NCBI GenBank assembly: GCA_002347265.1
Contig: DDYB01000032.1
Span: forward strand, 15,121-79,120
Direction: 5' to 3'
Length of the DNA: 64,000 nt
Source of the DNA: Desulfobacteraceae bacterium UBA2245
GTDB lineage: Bacteria > Desulfobacterota > Desulfobacteria > Desulfobacterales > UBA2245
The position numbers and the translations under genes were made by a program. The notes beneath the pieces were generated by a model. It was not told the DNA's origin. It saw nothing but the letters and a program-made list of their open reading frames with translations, and searched no databases. Shown in pieces: positions 60,574 to 64,000 of this stretch. The number at the start of each line of letters is the position of its first letter. The stretch's first letter is position 1.

Positions 60574-62496
60574 CTAAACAGCTTTTTTGAAAATGTCCAG
60601 ATTCAGACTGCGGCGCCGAATCTGGTCCAGCACTTCTTTGAGAAACCTCTCACGGGGGATGCCGTACGCAACGGTTCCGTCCAGAGTTCTGACCGAAAGC
60701 GTTCCGGCCTCTTTTTCCTTGGCCCCGATGGTCAGGATCAACGGAATCTGGTTGATCTGGGCTTCCCGGACTTTTTTATTCAGACTTTCCGAGCGATCGT
60801 CCACCTCGGCGCGGATGCCTGAACTGTTCAGCAGGTCGCACACTTCGACAGCGGCCGGAATCAGCTCGTCATTGATGGGAAGCACCACCGCCTGAACCGG
60901 CGCCAGCCACAGGGGAAACTTGCCGGCGAAATGTTCCACCAGGATTCCGAAAAACCGTTCGATGGAGCCGTAAATGACACGGTGAATCATGATCGGCCGG
61001 TGTTTTTCGTTGTCTGCACCCACATACTGCAGGTTGAAGCGCTCGGGCAGGGCCATGTCGAGCTGAACGGTCCCGCACTGCCATGTCCGGCCCAGGGCGT
61101 CCTTGATGTGTATGTCAATTTTGGGACCGTAAAAGGCGCCGTCTCCCTCGTTGATCTTATATTCCCTGCCATAGGCATTGAGCGCGGATTTAAGTCCGTC
61201 GGTGGCTGTTTCCCACTGGGCGTCGGTGCCGATGGACTTTGCAGGCCGGGTGGAAAGCTCCAGATGAAAACCCAGGCCGAAAGTGCTGTAAACCCGGTCC
61301 ACCAGGTTGAGCACGCCGAGAATTTCGGATTCGATCTGCTCCGGCGTCATAAAAATGTGGGCATCGTCCTGATGAAAGGCACGGACACGGAAAAGGCCGG
61401 ACAAGACGCCGCTGAGCTCATGCCGGTGAACCAGACCGATTTCGGCGGCCCGCAGGGGTAGATCCTTGTAGGAATGCGGCTTCATGCTGTAAAGGATCAT
61501 TCCTCCGGGACAGTTCATCGGCTTGATGGCGTACTCGGTTTCATCAATCACCGTGGTGTACATGTTTTCCCGGTAGTTGTCCCAGTGGCCGCTTTTCTCC
61601 CAGAGGCTTCTGTTGAGCATGATCGGGGTTTTGGTTTCCACATACCCGGCCTTGCGGTGTTCCTCGCGCCAGTACTCAAGCAACGCATTCCACACATCCA
61701 TGCCCTTTGCGTGAAAAAACGCCATGCCCGGGGCCTCGTCGTGAAAGCTGAAAAGATCCAGGGCCGCTCCGAGCTTCCGGTGGTTTCTTTTCTTGGCCTC
61801 CTCGATGAATTCCAGATATGCCTTGAGCTCTTTTTTGTCGAAAAAGGCTGTGCCGTAAATTCTCTGCAGCTGAGCCCTGCTCTGATCCGCCCGCCAGTAG
61901 GCGCCGGATACCTTCATCAGCTTGATCGCCCTGACAAAACCGGCGTGGGGCACATGGGGGCCGCGGCAAAGATCGGTGAAATCGCCCTGCTCGTATAATG
62001 AAATCGTGCCGTCATCCAGTTCGGTGATCATCTCACTTTTGTACGGCTCGTTTTTGTATAATTCCAAAGCATCGGCCTTGGAAACAAGCTTGCGGGAAAA
62101 AGGGATCTTTGCCTTGACGATTTTCTGAATCTCCGCCTCGATCTTTGGAAAGTCGGCCTCGGAAATCGGCGGCATGTCGATATCATAGTAGAAACCGTCC
62201 TCCACGACCGGTCCGATCGTCAGTTTCGCCTCGGGGTACAGGTGCAATATGGCCTGAGCCATTACATGAGCCGCGCTGTGACGCATAATGTTCAGCGCTT
62301 CCGGATCCTTTGCGGTGATAAATTGAACCCGGGCGTCAGCCGCGATCCTGGTGTATAGATCCACAAGTGAATCGTTGATCTTCATGGCTACGCAGTTTCT
62401 GGCGAAATCTTCCGAAATGCTTCGGGCAACTTCAAAACCGGCAGGCGCATCTTCAAATCGCTTTATGTCTCCATTTGGAAATGTTATGGTAATCAT
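60574..62496 (-). CDS. thrS: Threonyl-tRNA synthetase
   Basis: About 640 residues, class II with the full bacterial set: TGS domain (ITITFPNGDIKRFEDAPAGFEVARSI), the editing domain (NIMRHSAAHVMAQAIL with the HxxxH zinc/editing motif), catalytic MILYSMKPHSYKDLPLRAAEIGLVHRHE (motif 2), zinc Cys and His ligands (MNCPGGM), motif 3 (IMIHRVIYGSIERFFGIL), and an anticodon-binding C-terminal domain. ATG 62496 fits the conserved TGS start; an upstream in-frame ATG adds 12 residues. Confidence 0.97.
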   Translation of the reverse strand: MITITFPNGDIKRFEDAPAGFEVARSISEDFARNCVAMKINDSLVDLYTRIAADARVQFITAKDPEALNIMRHSAAHVMAQAILHLYPEAKLTIGPVVEDGFYYDIDMPPISEADFPKIEAEIQKIVKAKIPFSRKLVSKADALELYKNEPYKSEMITELDDGTISLYEQGDFTDLCRGPHVPHAGFVRAIKLMKVSGAYWRADQSRAQLQRIYGTAFFDKKELKAYLEFIEEAKKRNHRKLGAALDLFSFHDEAPGMAFFHAKGMDVWNALLEYWREEHRKAGYVETKTPIMLNRSLWEKSGHWDNYRENMYTTVIDETEYAIKPMNCPGGMILYSMKPHSYKDLPLRAAEIGLVHRHELSGVLSGLFRVRAFHQDDAHIFMTPEQIESEILGVLNLVDRVYSTFGLGFHLELSTRPAKSIGTDAQWETATDGLKSALNAYGREYKINEGDGAFYGPKIDIHIKDALGRTWQCGTVQLDMALPERFNLQYVGADNEKHRPIMIHRVIYGSIERFFGILVEHFAGKFPLWLAPVQAVVLPINDELIPAAVEVCDLLNSSGIRAEVDDRSESLNKKVREAQINQIPLILTIGAKEKEAGTLSVRTLDGTVAYGIPRERFLKEVLDQIRRRSLNLDIFKKAV

Positions 62497-62570
62497 CGAT
62501 TTTTCACCGGTCAAAAATTGAAGGTTTAACATGGGGTTAACAGTATTCGGTACTTAGGTTATCTGTATCG

Positions 62571-63752
62571 ATGGGTCAAGAAAAAAATATGATGAATAGC
62601 TTGCAGCTTGATTATCGGATCGTGGATACGTTTGAAGATCTTCAACGGGTGGCGGAGGGCTTTGAGACGCAACGGTCGGTTGCCGTGGATCTGGAGGCGG
62701 ATTCCATGTATCATTTTCAGGAGCGGGTCTGTCTGATTCAGATGGCCTCCCGGAATCTGTCCGTCGTGATTGACCCCCTGAAAATCGGCGACCTGTCTCC
62801 CCTGAGAAGCGTTTTCGAAAATCCGCGCATTCAAAAAATATTTCACGGCGCCGATTATGACGTGCGGTCCCTGTATCGGGACTTTTCCTTTAACATCAAC
62901 CAGATGTTTGATACGCAGGTGGCATGCCGATTTCTCGGCATGCGGCAAACCGGACTGGATGCGGTGCTGCAGGAGCGGTTCGGAATCCGGCTGGATAAAA
63001 AGTACCAGAAAAAAGACTGGTCCCGGCGGCCTCTTCCGCCTGAGATGATCGAGTATGCTGCAAAAGACGTCATGTATCTGCACCCGCTCTCCAAAATCCT
63101 GCAAGCGGAACTGAAAGAAAAGAACCGGCTTTCATGGGTCCAGGAGGAATGTCAGAGTCTGAGCCGTGTTCGGCCCGCTGAGAACGGAGGCGCTCCCCTG
63201 TTTCTTCGGTTCAAGGGCTCCGGCCGTTTGAATCGCCGCCATCTGGCGATTCTCGAGGCCCTGCTGCAGTTCCGAAGGCACATCGCCGAAACGCTTGACC
63301 GCCCTCTTTTCAAGGTGATCGGAAATCATGCGCTGATGCGCATTGCTGTCGAAAAGCCGGCCAGTCTGAAAGAGCTGGAAGACTCACGGGCCCTGAGTCC
63401 GGGGCAGTTTCGAATGTACGGGCGCGGAATTGTGGAGGCGGTGTGTCGTGCCCTGACGGCGCCGGACGCCGAACTGCCCGTCTATCCGCGCACAAAAACG
63501 GCTCCGGTTTCCCCGGAGATTGCCCTTCGGGTCAAGACGCTGAAATCAAGAATTGAAAATCTGGCGGAGTCTCTGGAACTCGACGCGTCGGTTCTGTGCC
63601 CAAGAGCGCTGATCGGAACCATCGCTACGGCCAATCCGGTTAACATTCGGTCGCTCAAGGCATTGCCGGATCTGAAGAATTGGCAACGGAAAACATTCGG
63701 ACACGAAATTGTAACCGTTCTGAATGATTTGAAAGGAAAAAATAAACGATGA
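62571..63752 (+). CDS. rnd: Ribonuclease D
   Basis: 393 residues. The DEDDy exonuclease active site is complete: AVDLEADSM, KIFHGADYDVRSL, and YAAKDVMYL with its Tyr. The HRDC domain spans ~215-290 (RRHLAILEALLQFRRHIAETLDRPLFKVIGNHALMRIA), followed by a longer C-terminal helical tail. It trims tRNA 3' ends. The start is uncertain among ATG 62571, 62589 and 62592. It diverges from thrS across 74 bp and overlaps the next gene by 4 bp (ATGA). Confidence 0.93.
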   Translation: MGQEKNMMNSLQLDYRIVDTFEDLQRVAEGFETQRSVAVDLEADSMYHFQERVCLIQMASRNLSVVIDPLKIGDLSPLRSVFENPRIQKIFHGADYDVRSLYRDFSFNINQMFDTQVACRFLGMRQTGLDAVLQERFGIRLDKKYQKKDWSRRPLPPEMIEYAAKDVMYLHPLSKILQAELKEKNRLSWVQEECQSLSRVRPAENGGAPLFLRFKGSGRLNRRHLAILEALLQFRRHIAETLDRPLFKVIGNHALMRIAVEKPASLKELEDSRALSPGQFRMYGRGIVEAVCRALTAPDAELPVYPRTKTAPVSPEIALRVKTLKSRIENLAESLELDASVLCPRALIGTIATANPVNIRSLKALPDLKNWQRKTFGHEIVTVLNDLKGKNKR

Positions 63753-64000
63753 AGCGCGTATCGTTTTTTTCCGGCGCCTGCCGGCTGGAAGGTTTGCTTC
63801 AGGAGGGACATTGGCCGGATAAGGGGGTTGTTGTCACCCATCCTCATCCGCTTTACGGCGGCGACATGTACAACCTGGTTGTCGAACGGATTGCCGATGC
63901 CTATCAACGCAAGGGCTATACGGTCCTGCGTCCCAATTTCAGAGGAGTCGGTAACAGCGAAGGGGTTTATGACAACGGCCGGGGCGAACGACGGGATGTG
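63749..64000 (+). CDS. Alpha/beta hydrolase, cut by the window end
   Basis: 84 codons visible. VVTHPHPLYGGDMYN is the conserved His-rich strand of COG2945-type hydrolases, and VLRPNFRGVGNSEGVYDNGRGERRD precedes the nucleophile elbow beyond the window. The substrate is unknown. It is coupled to rnd by ATGA. Confidence 0.8.
   Translation, partial: MKRVSFFSGACRLEGLLQEGHWPDKGVVVTHPHPLYGGDMYNLVVERIADAYQRKGYTVLRPNFRGVGNSEGVYDNGRGERRDV

Noticed and set aside
1..64000. tRNA, rRNA and CRISPR arrays
   Set aside because: I looked for T-arm GGTTCRA-type sequences in the gaps and for regularly spaced direct repeats and found none that held up; a tRNAscan or CRISPR finder run would settle this.

Overview
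The window is about 64 kb of a GC-moderate (my estimate, mid-50s percent), gene-dense bacterial chromosome. The gene set points to a strictly anaerobic Desulfobacterota (Deltaproteobacteria, sulfate-reducer type). It has an HdrABC-FlxABCD electron-bifurcation cluster, indolepyruvate:ferredoxin oxidoreductase, a B12-dependent (class II) ribonucleotide reductase, a B12-binding radical SAM protein fused to DUF2344, a rubrerythrin-like protein, a CoA-disulfide reductase-type flavoprotein and a DUF6178 protein. Assignment to order or genus is inference only. I saw no tRNA, rRNA or CRISPR array.

Layout. 1-2.1 kb: an ABC1/UbiB kinase with a phasin-like partner, preceded by one copy of a dispersed repeat. 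2.4-8.6 kb: a plus-strand run of a STAND-type ATPase with TPRs, an AcuC-type deacetylase, an AcuB-type CBS-ACT protein, a metallo-beta-lactamase-fold hydrolase and a Sir2 deacylase. Two unrelated lysine deacylase families lie within 4 kb. 8.5-14.6 kb (minus): DUF6178, AmpG-like permease, PEP carboxykinase, nitroreductase, RdgB. 14.8-21.9 kb (plus): iorAB, recN, nrdJ. 21.8-25.8 kb: ChaN-like lipoprotein, PaaI-type thioesterase, then an unusual MerR operon that also encodes a free-standing copy of the regulator's own C-terminal domain, and a flavin disulfide reductase. 25.9-33 kb: HrpA helicase, small cysteine protein, glycosyltransferase, PAS-GGDEF protein.

33.2-34.3 kb is a mobile-DNA patch: the 5' part of a group II intron sits directly behind a transcription terminator, and a second copy of the dispersed repeat lies next to a half-size GDT1 protein. 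34.3-44.3 kb (minus) carries transketolase, a radical SAM protein and the seven-gene hdrCBA-flxDCBA operon, which has a near-consensus sigma-70 promoter. A rubrerythrin-like gene diverges from it with its own good promoter. 45-50.4 kb (minus) holds an ArsR regulator with two small envelope proteins, and RNase G behind the B12-radical SAM protein. 50.4-53.2 kb (plus) holds an HtrA protease and asnS.

53.5-58.6 kb is the classical origin-proximal block rpmH-rnpA-yidD-yidC-jag-mnmE (minus), with a perfect parS site just beyond mnmE, so this part of the chromosome is probably near oriC. I found no DnaA-box cluster, so oriC itself seems to lie outside. 58.9-64 kb: glycerophosphodiesterase, YjbQ, VanZ-like, thrS, RNase D and the start of an alpha/beta hydrolase.

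The most interesting candidates for something undescribed are the MerR regulator plus stand-alone effector-domain protein separated by a perfect 12-bp hairpin (23.5-24.4 kb), the STAND ATPase whose frame continues past its stop to an ATGA overlap with the deacetylase (4.8-4.9 kb), and the terminator-linked group II intron remnant.
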